From the NCBI GenBank assembly GCA_014529385.2, contig CM043946.1, forward strand, positions 20,142,077 through 20,206,076: a stretch of DNA of 64,000 nucleotides. Reading direction: 5' to 3'. Below are positions 11,377 through 22,340 of this stretch, in pieces. The position numbers and the translations under genes are program-made. Position 1 is the stretch's first letter. Each line of letters begins with the position of its first letter. Source of the DNA: Adiantum capillus-veneris (lineage: Eukaryota > Streptophyta > Polypodiopsida > Polypodiales > Pteridaceae). Under the pieces are notes generated by a model, which did no database searches, was not told the origin of the DNA, and was given only the letters and a program-made list of their open reading frames with translations.

Positions 11377-12979
11377 ATGGCTGACAATAACCAAGAGAGT
11401 AGAATGAACATTGATAACTTTGATTTTGCACATGAAGGTGCTAATGATGATGCCCCCATGTTTGTTAATTATCTTGTTACTAGGTCGCAACAAGCTATGG
11501 GCAACCCCACTTTGCAAGCCGAAGTTACTCAACAACTTCGTGCTTATGGGATTTTCTTTCCTCTCCAAGAGGAGAGAGAGCTTAGGAGGCCTCTTGATGA
11601 GACCCCTAAAAGAAGACTCTCTCCCATAGGAGAGGAGGAATCCAAAGAACCAGAAATTTATGAATCCCTAATTTTCTCCAAAGATGTGGCTCCATGCAGA
11701 CGGCGGACTAAATGATCCATAACTCCTCCCAAGAGAAAACAGTTAACCCATAGTCCTTCTCCCCGTCACTCCGAAAGGGAAGAGAGGAAACAAAGGAAGA
11801 AAAGGGCAAGAAAGAGCTCACCCTCTTCTCCTTGTTCTTCACCTTCCTTCTCTTCCAATGAAAGCTATGGCTATTCTCCAAGAGAATACAAGAGGGGAGG
11901 ACATTGCAAATCTTACCCTACATGGCAAAGGTCACAAAAGCTCAAGAAGGTCAAAGAGGGAGTAAAGAGTATCTCTTTTCTCACGTATGATGGCACCTTT
12001 GGTGCTATCGACAAAGTATTGGCCTTCATCCAACAATTTGATGTGGTCATTAGAGACAAGGGATTCATGGAGTCCTCCAAGCTATGCCATGTAGCTATGC
12101 ACTTCCAAAAATTGACTCGTCAATGGTGGGCTAGCCTTCGTGGCAAAGTCCCAAGGAGATTGAAAACTCTACGAGTTACCATCATGAAGCAATTCCTTGC
12201 AAGCAATGCAAAGGACAAAGTGTTGACCAAATGGCAGAGTTTGAGGCTTCTCTCTCATGAGTCTATCCATAAATATGTGGACAAGTTTTTGGATTTACAT
12301 CTCAAGGCTACTGCCTTTCAAAAGATAGACTTCACCGAGGAGTCACCGAGAAAAGCAACAATTCTGTGTGGGATTACCTGAAGAGATGGCCGAGTATGTC
12401 AACTCTCAATGGCCTAACTCTATCACCAAAGTAATCCACCACACTATGGTTTCTTCGCGCATCAATTTCCAACAAGGGGCTAGATGGAATGTCAAGCCCA
12501 TGGAAAATAAACACAAAAGTGATGCAAAGGGGAAAACCAATGCCCAAAATTCTTCCCAAGGCCATTCCAACAACAACAACAACAACAATTGGTCCAAGGA
12601 GAAAGGAGTTTACAAAGGTAAAAATAAACTCTCTCCTGAAGATCTTGAAACTTTTCACAAGGACCACAAATGTTTTAAGTGTGGGGAGAAAGGACATGGT
12701 TATCATTTTTGCCTCAAAAGAAATGCTCGCAATGAGACTCCTAGAGCTTCCACTATCGAAGCTCCAAAAGAGGATGCTCATTGCAAAGGATCACCTCTCT
12801 CCTATGCTTGGGGAAACGTAAGGGAGCATGATTCCTTCATCTTGTTTGACCCTGGATCTACTCACAAGTTCATATCAACGGTGTTGGCCACCAAGTTGGG
12901 CATTCAAGCTTTCAAGATGGGAGATGTTGTAACTGCCGATGCCACTTTCAAGGGACAACAAGCCTCCGTACTCCCTTGA
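11377..12979 (+). pseudogene. gypsy-1 gag and start of protease
   Basis: The likely gag start is the ATG at 11377 (MADNNQ...). After an acidic N-terminal part, a stop at about 11713 interrupts the frame. A basic Ser/Arg/Lys region follows (11740-11900), then the capsid block (QQFDVVIRDKGFMESSKLC, RQWWASLRGKV, LTKWQSLRLLSHESI) at 12019-12350. A frameshift near 12350 is followed by an Asn-rich linker and a CCHC zinc knuckle at 12671-12712 (CFKCGEKGHGYHFC) that binds RNA. The protease motif is near 12847 (FDPGSTHKFISTVLATKLG). The catalytic Asp is present but in a D-P-G-S-T-H context. A stop follows at 12977. Confidence 0.85.
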
Positions 12980-13272
12980 TTGGGAAGTTGAGGCTTCATA
13001 TCCAAAGCTATGTCGACAAAGAAGACTTCTTTATCTCTCCTCTCCAATATGAGGATGCTATCCGAGGGGCACCATGGTTCAACCGCATGGCTGCCAACAT
13101 GAAGTTCCCTAAAAGGAGAATCTACTTCACCTACAGGGGAAAGAATACGTATGTAGATGCTAATGATTATGGTTGTACTATACGACTTGTAAATCCTCTT
13201 GCTCTTGATAAATCAATGAAGAGCTCATCAAATGTGAATGGTAGGAATCAAGAAGAGTTAGGCTTGTCTAAC
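12976..13272 (+). pseudogene. gypsy-1 protease/RT junction region, left of the CACTA insertion
   Basis: This gives a Gly/Arg-containing segment with the phrase FISPLQYEDAIRGAPWFNRM, typical of the end of the gypsy protease (a hydrophobic strand with a conserved D-x-I-L/R-G-x-x-W pattern). Coding continuity is broken at 13272 by the CACTA transposon and resumes at 23108 with RT leader sequence. Confidence 0.75.
13270..13272. repeat. Target-site duplication AAC, left copy
   Basis: AAC directly precedes the CACTA terminus at 13273 and is repeated directly after the opposite terminus (23108-23110). A 3-bp duplication is the hallmark of CACTA insertion. Confidence 0.9.
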
Positions 13273-13389
13273 CACTACAATATGTCGCGCAAATACCGGC
13301 GCGCGTACCAACAAAAATGCACTTGTTTTTAAAGTGAGTTGCCTTGGTATATTTGTTAGTTAAGCATCGGAACGGATACGCCGATATAG

Positions 13390-13500
13390 GCGTCGATATT
13401 TTAACTATCTGTATACGCGTCTTAAAAAACATCGGTATACACGTCAAAATATGCGCTAAAAATAAAAACCGTGTACTGATATTTATTTAGACGATTGTTT
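13390..13500. repeat. CACTA left subterminal repeats
   Basis: Short GC-containing motifs recur in both orientations (GCCGATATAGGCGTCGATAT, ACATCGGTATACACGTC). Related motifs occur next to the other terminus (CAGGCGTCGGTATGTGCG, CCTCGGTATCGACGTCGG, GGGCGTCGGTAAA). In En/Spm-type elements such repeats bind the small transposase; that role is inferred here. Confidence 0.6.
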
Positions 13501-13594
13501 AGAAGCCTATTTCAACGGCTGTACCGACCAGTATTACACAAATAGTACCGATGGCAGTAACGACGCTGGTACCTACGTCAAAACCTGCAAATTT

Positions 13595-13905
13595 TTTTGG
13601 GTAGAGAGGACTGGTTGCTGCTGCTGCATGTACATCAACAGCACAAACCAACCCTCTCTGCCCAAAGGAGGAATGCAAAAGCAACCGCACTCCATCTTTT
13701 TTATTTTTGGACAGAGAGAAGTAGTGAATGCTGCCGCATGTACTGAAGCAGCATAAACCAGCACTCTCTGCCCAAAGGAGAAGTGCAGAAGCAATTGCAC
13801 TCCACTTATGTGCAGAGAGGATTGGATGTTGCTGCTACATGTAGTGAAGCAGCATAAACCAGCTCTCTCTGCTCAAAAGAGGAGTGCAAAATCTACGGCA
13901 TTCCA
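13595..13905 (+). repeat. Three tandem ~105-bp repeats in the CACTA left end
   Basis: Units start near 13602, 13709 and 13810. Each contains an 'AGAGAG(G/A)A' start, 'GCTGC(T/C)(G/A)CATGTA', 'AGCA(G)CA(T)AAACCA', 'CTCTCTGC(C/T)CAAA' and 'GAGTGCAAAA'-like end. The two ends of each unit are partly complementary ('GCAGAGAG' and 'CTCTCTGC'), so each unit could fold into a stem. Confidence 0.75.
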
Positions 13906-14504
13906 CCCCTGCGTTTTTCGCTAAAGGGCGAATTCAAAAACTGATAATCTAATACCAATTCAACATTACAAAACCACATAAGAGAAACCATAAACATAAG
14001 AACTTCTCTATCAAAACCATAAGCATTTATACCATAATCTTATTACAAATGCGCAACGAAAAAGATATCCCATAACCAAATATTTGTCAACCCTAAATCA
14101 TGACCATACCAAAACCTCATTGCACCAACAAGCCAAAACCATAACCAACAAGCCATACCATAATTTGATTTACATGACCATAACCATATCAGCTGCTAAT
14201 TGACCATGAACATATAACAAGAAGTAACAACATCTAACTATAAGTGTAAATATCAGAGTATATACAATCATGAATAACATAAAAACTACCAAAAAACAAC
14301 TATGAAGTCTATGCCCCTCAAGGCAAGGCCTCCCAGTCGACGGCCTCTCCCTCCTCCTGAAGCTGGGTCAAGAGAGCCACAAGCCCATGCTTGTACCCAT
14401 ACTTCTCCTCTCGACGTGTAGGAAAACGCTTCATAGGAAGTTCTTGCAAAACCAAACACTTAACCATAAATAAATATGAAAATAATACATATACATCTAT
14501 TTAT
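13906..14504. other. CACTA non-coding segment
   Basis: AT-rich sequence with a 'AACCATAA' / 'ACCATAAC' motif repeated loosely between 13970 and 14220. I see no coding region. It may be the 3' flank of the TNPA-like gene. Confidence 0.4.
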
Positions 14505-15570
14505 TTAAAGCATTTTTATGATACTTACAAACTCATGTCTAAGAGTGTCGTAGCCTCCACTCCCAAGGTGTGATGATCCAGCAGACTCCAAACGTACTCT
14601 GGCTGCATCTCTCTGCTGCTGAAATTTTTCAGGATGGTCCACCGTCTCCCATGCAATCGCTGCCCACTCCTCTACGTCCAACCATGCCGGCTTCGGGTCA
14701 TTGTTCCTATACTTGTCTCTGGCCTCTGACCGACGGTGTGACATGGTGACAATCGCCACGCTCAAGATCCAGTCATTCAAAACTGGATCGTACCCTCTGC
14801 CGAGCGGTACTCTCTATGAATGGCCTCAACAATGTAGTTTTTCCTCTCTTGATCCTGAGCATCCCAATGCTCCATCACAGAGTGGCCAAACTGCATTGTA
14901 CAGAGCTGTCGTATCCTCTGTCGCATGGCCTTTTGGCCGTATCCATAACAACAGCTCCATCTCTGGTCGTATACACCTTGCTAGGATCATGCTCATGTGA
15001 TCCCCAAGGTGTACATGGTGTGCCCGCTGGTAAACTATCTACTGAAGAGACAGGTGGACACGCTCTCGATGGTGTGGAAGCATCGGTAGCACCGCTACCA
15101 CAACAACCACCGCTAGAAGAAGAGACACCCAAATGACACCTAGACCGTCTCGAAGAAGAACGGCTCGTCGATGTAACCGGTACACTCGACGGAGGTGTAG
15201 TGCTGATCGGACTCGGGGACACACTAGTCAAAGGTGTAGGAGGCACACTAGTCCTAGGTGTAGGACCAATTGTACTAGGTCTGGAGCGACATGCACCCCA
15301 ACGAGCCTGTGCCTGAGCAATCTGCTCAGGTGTAAACTGCGAGAAGCTACCCATCTGCTCGAGTGACATGCCAGCCGGAGTGACTAGAAAACTAAAGTCT
15401 AGAGAGTATGTATAATCGTCATTGGCCATTGCTGCAAAACTTAAATTGATAAAACAACAAAAATATGTCAATTCACTATACAACAACTTAAGCAATACAA
15501 ATAACATAAAAACAAAAGTGTAACACAAATCACAATATCTAATAATTGATGTTGTAAGTGTGCAATACAA
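14505..15570 (-). pseudogene. CACTA second gene, TNPA-like (Ptta/En/Spm family candidate)
   Basis: Two minus-strand open segments lie here. The upstream one (start of the gene near 15430, MANDDYTYSLDFSFLV) is followed by a Pro/Ser/Thr-rich stretch (about 15280-15130) and GAVVMDTAK. The downstream one (14780-14505) is a charged helical segment (SEARDKYRNNDPKPAWLD, QQQRDAARVRLESAGSSHLG, GGYDTLRHEF) resembling the C-terminal part of Transposase_24-type proteins (N-R/K rich, then G-S-x). The connection is probably an intron or a frameshift around 14780-14875. The expected role is DNA binding at subterminal repeats. It lies just downstream of the TNP2-like gene, same strand. Family assignment is moderate. 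Confidence 0.55.
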
Positions 15571-15578
15571 ATTACATC

Positions 15579-18500
15579 CTAATAAAATTCACTGGCCATT
15601 CTCTCATCTTCTATGAGAGCTGATGCTCCAAAAATATCTTTGTCAATCTGTACTTCCGCATCTTCATTATCAAACTCCACTTCGTTATCGCTCTCCACAT
15701 TTAGCTCCGCATTTAAGAGATCGTCTCGATGTTCTCGTTCTGGCATTTGTTGGTCGTTGACCTCTATTTCGAAATCCTCATCTGTCTGTCGTGCACCTTG
15801 GTCATGAACCTGTTCAACCTCTATATCCAATCCTTCATACACTTGTCTGCTCCGTGGAGCAACTTGAATGACAAACAGCCAACGTGGTTTAGACAAGTTT
15901 TCTTCATCCTTCTCATTCCATAGTGGATCTATTGTGAACACAACTTGTTCACAATGCTGCAAAAGTACAAATGAATCCCGCGCATATGTCCACACCCGCT
16001 TGGAGTTCACTTGAATTAATCCACTTTTATCTTTGCGTACAATTGCATTAGGCCCACTAGTAATAACTCTGAACCACTTGACATCAAAGATAAAAGTATC
16101 AAACTTTTTGAAGCTAATCTTTAAGATGTCTTGGATGTAGCCAAAGTATTCAAGCTAACCAATCTGTGTGTTTTCATCTCTGGCACTAGTCCGACTTTCT
16201 TGGACAAAGCTTTCACTAACCCCACTATCAAAGGTCACCCTTCGTTCGTCTATCCGTTGCACTCTAAAGTGTCTTCCATGGGACCACAAAGCTCCATATA
16301 TGTGATACTACAAGCACATAAATTACACAGTTTCAATATTACTAAAGCAATGTAGGCCGTATGGATTTATAAAAGATGTTGTAAGAATATTTACATGCCA
16401 GTCGCAACCCCTTGACATCTCCTCTTCTTCTTCAGTAATGGACACTCCATTACTCTTTGCCTCCAAAATTGCTGCATCTAACCATCAACCAGTAGGAAAG
16501 TCTGGCAACTTCTGAAGATGATCAGGATAAGTCAGGTTTCTAGTGGCACAATTGTGCTTGAACTGCAGATGTTCTATCATACATCGTTTCTTTTCTCTTC
16601 GTACTTCTCTAACCACTTTTGCATTGCCTCTGAGTTGAGTAGACAGAATCTCATAATCTTTTCTCGCATTCTGAGATCCATCTTTCTGATGATACCTTGC
16701 CCTTGCGGCTCGTCCCCTGTAACCTTGGTGTTGGTCTCAGTAGTCCACAATCAAGGCATCTCTGGATCAATTGAACCCAAGAACTCACTGATGAAAACTA
16801 GAGACTCTTGCACAAGCCATCCTTCAGCCATGCTACCCTCAGGACGAGCTCTTTGACGAACGAACCCTTTTAAAATCTTCATGAATCTCTCCAAGAAGAA
16901 CGTCCATCTGCTATTGACTGTTCCAGCAATTGCAACTTCATCGACCACATGCACAAGTAAATGCATTTGGATGGTAAGAATGTTAGTTGGAAAATACTTC
17001 TCCACCATACACGCTGCTTCGATTGCATTTAAGCGAGCTGCATCTATGCTGTCTTTTCTTATCTCTTTTGATGAGATCCAATGCACTAGCTCACTAATTT
17101 TATAAATTGTACATCTAATGTCATCTGTCAGACAATCTTTTATGGAAATTAGTAAGATAAACTGTAAAAATTTGTGCCAACCATGCGACTTAAGACCACT
17201 AAGATTGTCATCTCTAGTGAAAGCCGTTTTCAAACATCGCATACACCCTGTAGAAGTTTGGAAAGAAGATATGGTCTTCTTCACTTGTTGCTCCTCTGCA
17301 CGACTCAAAACCCATGGACGTTTTGGAATAGCAAATGCTCCATTGGGTTTAAGTCGAGGCCACATCTCTGGCATTTGACCCACAGCTTGTAGATCATCTC
17401 TTTGAGCTTTGCTCTCCCTTTTTTCAGTAATGGTCTTCCATATGATCTCTCCCTTAAAAATGTGCATTGGGTCGAGCAGATGATTGATAAGCAAATCATC
17501 TAGTACGGAAGTTCATGAAAAATAGATAGTCTCTTCATGCCAGCTGGGCTAAAATCTCCACTTTGTAGCCACATGTTCTTCCAATCACTCGCCTTCAGTG
17601 GATGCAAGTTGTATTTACATATGTTTGGTCCACGTAGCTCATGTCCTTCAGGCAAAAATCAACCATGCTCTTCGTAGACTGTCTTGCCTAGGTAAGCAGA
17701 GCGGCAAAATCCAAGTCGAGGACCACATTTTGGACATGCATGATTTCCAGGATAGCTCAAGCCTGGAGACAGTAAAGAAAGAAATTAGCAGGACATAATT
17801 AGCGATGACTAAGATTTGTATATAGGTGAAGGTTTCATCATAATAACTTGAACACTCACCAAAACCTGGCCAATCGTGCATGGTCCACATGAGAATGCTT
17901 GCACATGGGCATGTCATCATCCAATCGGTTGGGACATGTCAACCACATCAATCCCTGTCTATTTGAACCTCTTCTATAAGTGGTGCCAGATAGACGTCCA
18001 TATTCTTTGCCTTGTACTTTCCTGGGACAATGAGTGACAGTAGCAGATGGCCCTTCTTGATAGCTAGCCATGGAGGAAGATTATAATTCACCAAGCAAAT
18101 AGGCCATGTGCTCCATGATGAACTGTGTAATCCAAATGGGTTTATTCCATCCATTGCTAACCCAAAACGGAGTGAACAAGGCTCTTCCGCAAATGTAGGC
18201 CATTGTTCTTCTATGTGCTTCCATGCACGAGAGTCAGCAGGCAACCGCATCACATCATCCGTGGATCTAGTGTTGGTATGTCATGTCATCAAAAGATGCT
18301 ATAGACTTGCTTGTGAACATGCTCTTTATTCTTGGAATGATAGCAAAGTGTCTCAAAACCTTTGAAGGGATAGATTTTCCTTGTGTATCCTCTCTATACA
18401 TGTTTGATCCACACTTGGGACACTGTACGTGGTCTGCATACTCATTTCGAAAGAGTATACAATCCTTAGGACATGCATGGATTTTATGATAATCCATGCC

Positions 18501-19200
18501 CAAGCTGGTAAGAAGCTTTTTGACAGTAGGTCGGGTAGGGGGCATGTGATTGCCTTCCGGCAAAATTTGCTCATTGAGTAACCTGTCAATACATCAACAC
18601 ATCAAAAGCCATGATTATTGGTTTGTATTTTGTGTCCATGCTAAGTATACAGTATATTTACCTAAAAAGCTCTGTGACACTCGTGTCAGACCATCCATAA
18701 ATAGACTGCAGATTAAGCAATGCCAAAGATGTACGAAGAACTGAAATGTTTGCACCACTGTAAAGCGGCTTCCGTGCAAGAGTCCGCATCATCTTACCTT
18801 CTGGCTCAACGTCACTCTCATGTCGTCGGTGTGGATGTGATGACTGAAGTTGATCGACATTGTTTCTTTGAATGTTTTCTCCACCTTGGTTTTCAATAAC
18901 CAGATCCATATCAAAAAATGCATCCAACATTTGATCCATCTCAGCTTCTTGGATTGTGGCATTCTCTGTTGGTGGGGTAGACTCCACTGGTGGTGGCTCG
19001 TTTGACATTCGTCTTCTCTGTGATGAATTTGGAACAATATCTATTTGTGGGGGTTGATCGACTGCCTCCTGACCATGAGATCAAAAACACAAGTCTTGTA
19101 GTTGCTCTATAGGAAAGAGACCTTTGTTGTGTATGTGTTGTTTACATATCTTTCGTTTTTGAAAGATCTGGTGCTTGCATCGCACACAAGGACAAGCCAT
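15579..19200 (-). pseudogene. CACTA transposase, TNP2 type (Transposase_21, DUF4218, DUF4216)
   Basis: The start is the minus-strand ATG at 19200, opening a Transposase-associated zinc-like domain (MACPCVRCKHQIFQKRKICK). An in-frame TGA sits at 19083-19081. The N-terminal block PLYSGANISVLRTSLALLNL is near 18740. After a likely intron (about 18655-18590) come the Transposase_21 hallmarks: LGMDYHKIHACPKDCILF, ADHVQCPKCGSNMY (18430), EPCSLRFGLAMDGINPFG (18160, holding an Asp in the catalytic core), LPPWLAIKKGHLLLSLIVPG (18070). The DUF4218 block is at 17240-16780 (SHGWHKFLQ, QMHLLVHVVDEVAIAGTV, RWTFFLERFMK, RPEGSMAEGWLVQESL). The 3' block at 16010-15579 (DSFVLLQHCEQVVFTID) is DUF4216-like and ends in an acidic tail. 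Role: cutting and joining at CACTA termini. Introns make exact exons uncertain. Confidence 0.8.
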
Positions 19201-19430
19201 CCTATCGTCCATAATTGATATGTTGATGATACAATAAATTAATAGTAAGGAGCACACTAATCTAAAGCTGTAAGGAGCACAGAATCTCTTTGACCTTGTA
19301 TCTATAGACAGTGTAAACTACCTCCCATTCTCTAGTCATGCCCGATCCCCGCACACCTCGGTCTAGAGGTGCACGGAGATCAGGACCATCGGGTTATAAT
19401 CATGTCTTTATTGGTCAAAGCCTATATTTG
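19201..19430. promoter_or_regulatory. Likely promoter side of the CACTA transposase
   Basis: The 230 bp between the TNP2 start and the 173-bp array are AT-rich on the minus strand, followed by a GC-richer part with 'CGGTCTAGAGGTGCACGG'. I see no clear TATA element that I would stake a position on. The assignment rests on location only. Confidence 0.3.
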
Positions 19431-19439
19431 TGGGTCCTT

Positions 19440-21510
19440 AAAATAACGCGAACGGACTTCAGACATAGCTTGTATATTTGGTGTTTCTTCTTGCGGTTTT
19501 GTCTACGGCTTGCCATATGCGCTATTGACTTTGACTAAAGCTTACCTAATCAACTATGGATGGTTTGGGCAAGTGTTGAAGCCGTTTCCGAAGTTCGTTT
19601 GTATTTTTCCGTAGAAAAATGCAAGCGGACTTCAGAAATGGCTTCTGTGTTTGTCATTTCTTCTAGTGATTTTACCTACGGCTTTCCATACACGCTCTTG
19701 ACATTGTTTAAAGCTTACCTAATCAACTATGGATGGTTTGCTTAAGCGCACAAGCCGTTGCCAAAGTCCGTTTGCGTTCTTCCGTAGAAAAACACAAACG
19801 GACTTCAAAAACGGCTTGTGTGTTTGACGTTTCTTCTTGCGATTTTGCCTATGGCTTTCCATACGCGCTATTGACTTTGCCTAAAGCTTACCTAATCAAC
19901 TATGGATGGTTTGGGCAAGTGTTGAAGCCATTTTCGAAGTCCGTTTGTGTTTCTCTGTAGAAAAACGCAAACGGACTTCAAAAACGGCTTGTGTATTTGA
20001 CGTTTCTTCTTGAGGTTTTGCCTATGGCTTGCCATACGCGCTATTGACATTGCCTAAAGCTTGCCTAATCAACTATGGATGATTTGGACAAGTGTTGAAG
20101 CCGTTTCCAAAGTTCGTTTGCGTTTTTCCGTAGAAAAACGCAACCAAACTTCAGAAACGGCTTGTGTGTTTAGCGTTTCTTCTTGCGATTTTGCCTACGG
20201 CTTGCTATACGCACTCTTGACATTGTCTAATGCTTACCTAATCAACTATGGATGGTTTGAGCAAGCGAACAAGCCGTTTCCAAAGTTCGTTTACGTTTTT
20301 TCGTAGAAAAACACAAACGACTTCAGAAATGGCTTGTGTGTTTGGCGTTTCTTCTTGCGATTTTGTCTACGGCTTGCCATACGTGCTATTGAATTTGCCT
20401 AAAGCTTACCTAATCAACTATGGATGGTTTGAGCAAGTGTTGAAGCCGTTTCCGAAGTCCATTTGTGTTTCTCCGTAGAAAAACGCAAACGGACTTCAGA
20501 AACGGCTTGTGTATTTGACGTTTCTTCTTTCAGTTTTGCCTACGGCTTGCCATACGCGTTATTGACATTGCCTAAAGCTTACCTAATCAACTATGGATGG
20601 TTTGGACAAGTGTTGAAGCCGTTTTCAAAATCTGTTTGCGTTTTTTCGTAGAAAAACGCAATCGGACTTCAGAAACGGCTTGTGTATTTGGCGTTTCTTC
20701 TTGTGGTTTAGCCTATGGCTTGCCATACGCACTATTGACTTTGGGTAAAGATTACATAATCAACTATGGATGGTTTGGGCAAGTGTTGAAGCCGTTTCCG
20801 AAGTCCGTTTGCGTTTTTCCGTAGAAAAACGCAAACGGACTTCAAAAACGACTTGTGTATTTGACGTTTCTTCTTACGATGCGCTACTGACTTTGCGTAG
20901 ATCTTACCTAATCAACTATGGATGGTTTGTGCAAGTGTTGAAGCTGTTTTCGAAGTCGTTTGCGAACGCAAACGGACTTCATAAACGACTTGTGTATTTG
21001 ATGTTTCTTCTTGCGTTTTTGCCTACGGCTTGCCATACACGCTATTGATATTGGCTAAAGCTTACCTAATCAACTATGTATGGTTTGGGCAAGTGTTGAA
21101 GCCATTTCCAAAGTCCGTTCGCATTTTTTCGTAGAAAAACGCAACCGGACTTCAAAAATGGCTTGTGTGTTTGGCGTTTCTTCTTGCGATTTTGCCTACG
21201 GCTTGCCATACGCGCTCTTGACATTGCCTAAAGCTTACGTAATTAACTATGGATGGTTTGGACAAGCGCACAAGCCGTTTTCGAAGTCCGTTTGCGTTTT
21301 TCCGTAGAAAAACGCAAACGGACTTCAGAAACGGCTTGTGTATTTGACGTATCTTCCTGCGATTTTGCCTACGGCTTGCCATACGCGCTATTGACTTTGC
21401 CTAAAGCTTACATAATCAACTATGAATGGTTTGGGCAAGCGCACAAGACGTTTCCGAAGTCCATTTGAGTTTTTTTCGTAAACAAACGCGAAGGGATTTC
21501 AAAAATGGTT
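19440..21510 (+). repeat. Tandem array of a 173-bp hairpin-bearing repeat, ~12 units
   Basis: The anchor 'CAACTATGGATGG' (or a one-base variant) starts at 19551, 19724, 19897, 20070, 20243, 20415, 20588, 20761, 20913, 21071, 21244 and 21417. Spacing is 172-173 bp except two shortened units (152 and 158). Most units hold an inverted repeat with core arms GAAGTCCGTTTGCGTTTTT and its complement around a 6-nt loop CCGTAG; with mismatches the arms extend to 28 nt. Clear examples are 20791-20852 and 21274-21335. Since 173 is not a multiple of 3, reading frames do not run through the array; open frames here are accidental. It lies inside the CACTA element, upstream of its transposase gene. Confidence 0.93.
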
Positions 21511-21529
21511 TATGTTTTTGCCGTTTCTT

Positions 21530-21679
21530 CTTTCGATTTTCTCTTTCTCTATTCTCTCTCTCTTTTTCTCCCTCTATCTCTCTTCTCTCTCTATCTCTCT
21601 CTTTCCCTCCCTCTATCTCTCTCTTTCCCTCCCTCTACCTCTCTATTTCTCTCTTTTCGATTTGCTCTATCTCTACCTG

Positions 21680-21748
<69 letters not shown>

Positions 21749-22340
21749 CTCTATTCTCTTTTCCTTTCTCTATCTCTATTCTCTCTCTCTTTCCCTCTCT
21801 CTCCCTCTCTACCTCTCTTTCTCTCTCTTTCTATATCTATCTCTCTTTCTCCCTACCTTTGTACCTCTCTTTCCCTCTCTCTATCTCTCTATCTCTCTCT
21901 TTCTCTCCCTCTATCTCTCTATTTCTCTCCCTCTCCCTCGCTACCTCTATGTATTTCTCTCCCTCTTTTCCTCCCTCTATCTACCTGTCTTTCTCTCTAC
22001 CTCTATTTTTCCCTCCCTCCCTCTATCTCTCTCTTTCCCTCCCTCTCCCTCTCTACCTCTCTTTCTCTCTCCCTCTATCTATCTCTCTTTCTCTCTATCT
22101 CTGTCTCTTTTCCTCCCTCTCTCTACCTCTCTACTTGTCTTTCTCTCTACCTTTATCTTCCCTCCCTCCCTCTATCTCTCTCTTTCTCTATTCTCTCTCT
22201 TTTCCTCTCTGTCCCTCTCTACCTCTCCTTCTCTCTCCCTCTATCTATCTCTACTTTCTCTCTCTTTTTTTCTTTGTTTAATTTTTTCTTTGTTTAATTT
22301 TTTCTTTTTTACTCTCTTTTTTTTCCTTTTTGTATGTTTA
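21530..22340 (+). repeat. ~800-bp pyrimidine-rich tract, (CT)n and TCCC/TCTA variants
   Basis: The plus strand is almost only C and T for about 750 bp, with a purer (CT)n block at about 21683-21740, and degenerate units such as 'CCCTCTATCTCTCTCTTTCC' repeated many times. The 3' side changes to T-rich sequence with three 'TTTGTTTAATTTTTTCTT'-like strings. The three long open frames here are low-complexity artefacts. Confidence 0.9.

Noticed and set aside
19440-21510. Series of 60-90 residue open frames with repeated SVEK and CDFAYGLPYALLTLPKAY text
   Set aside because: They are frames through a 173-bp repeat whose period is not a multiple of three; each stops within about one unit. No protein is supported.
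19440-21510. CRISPR-like array (regular repeats)
   Set aside because: The repeats are contiguous 173-bp satellite units without unique spacers, in a plant nuclear transposon.
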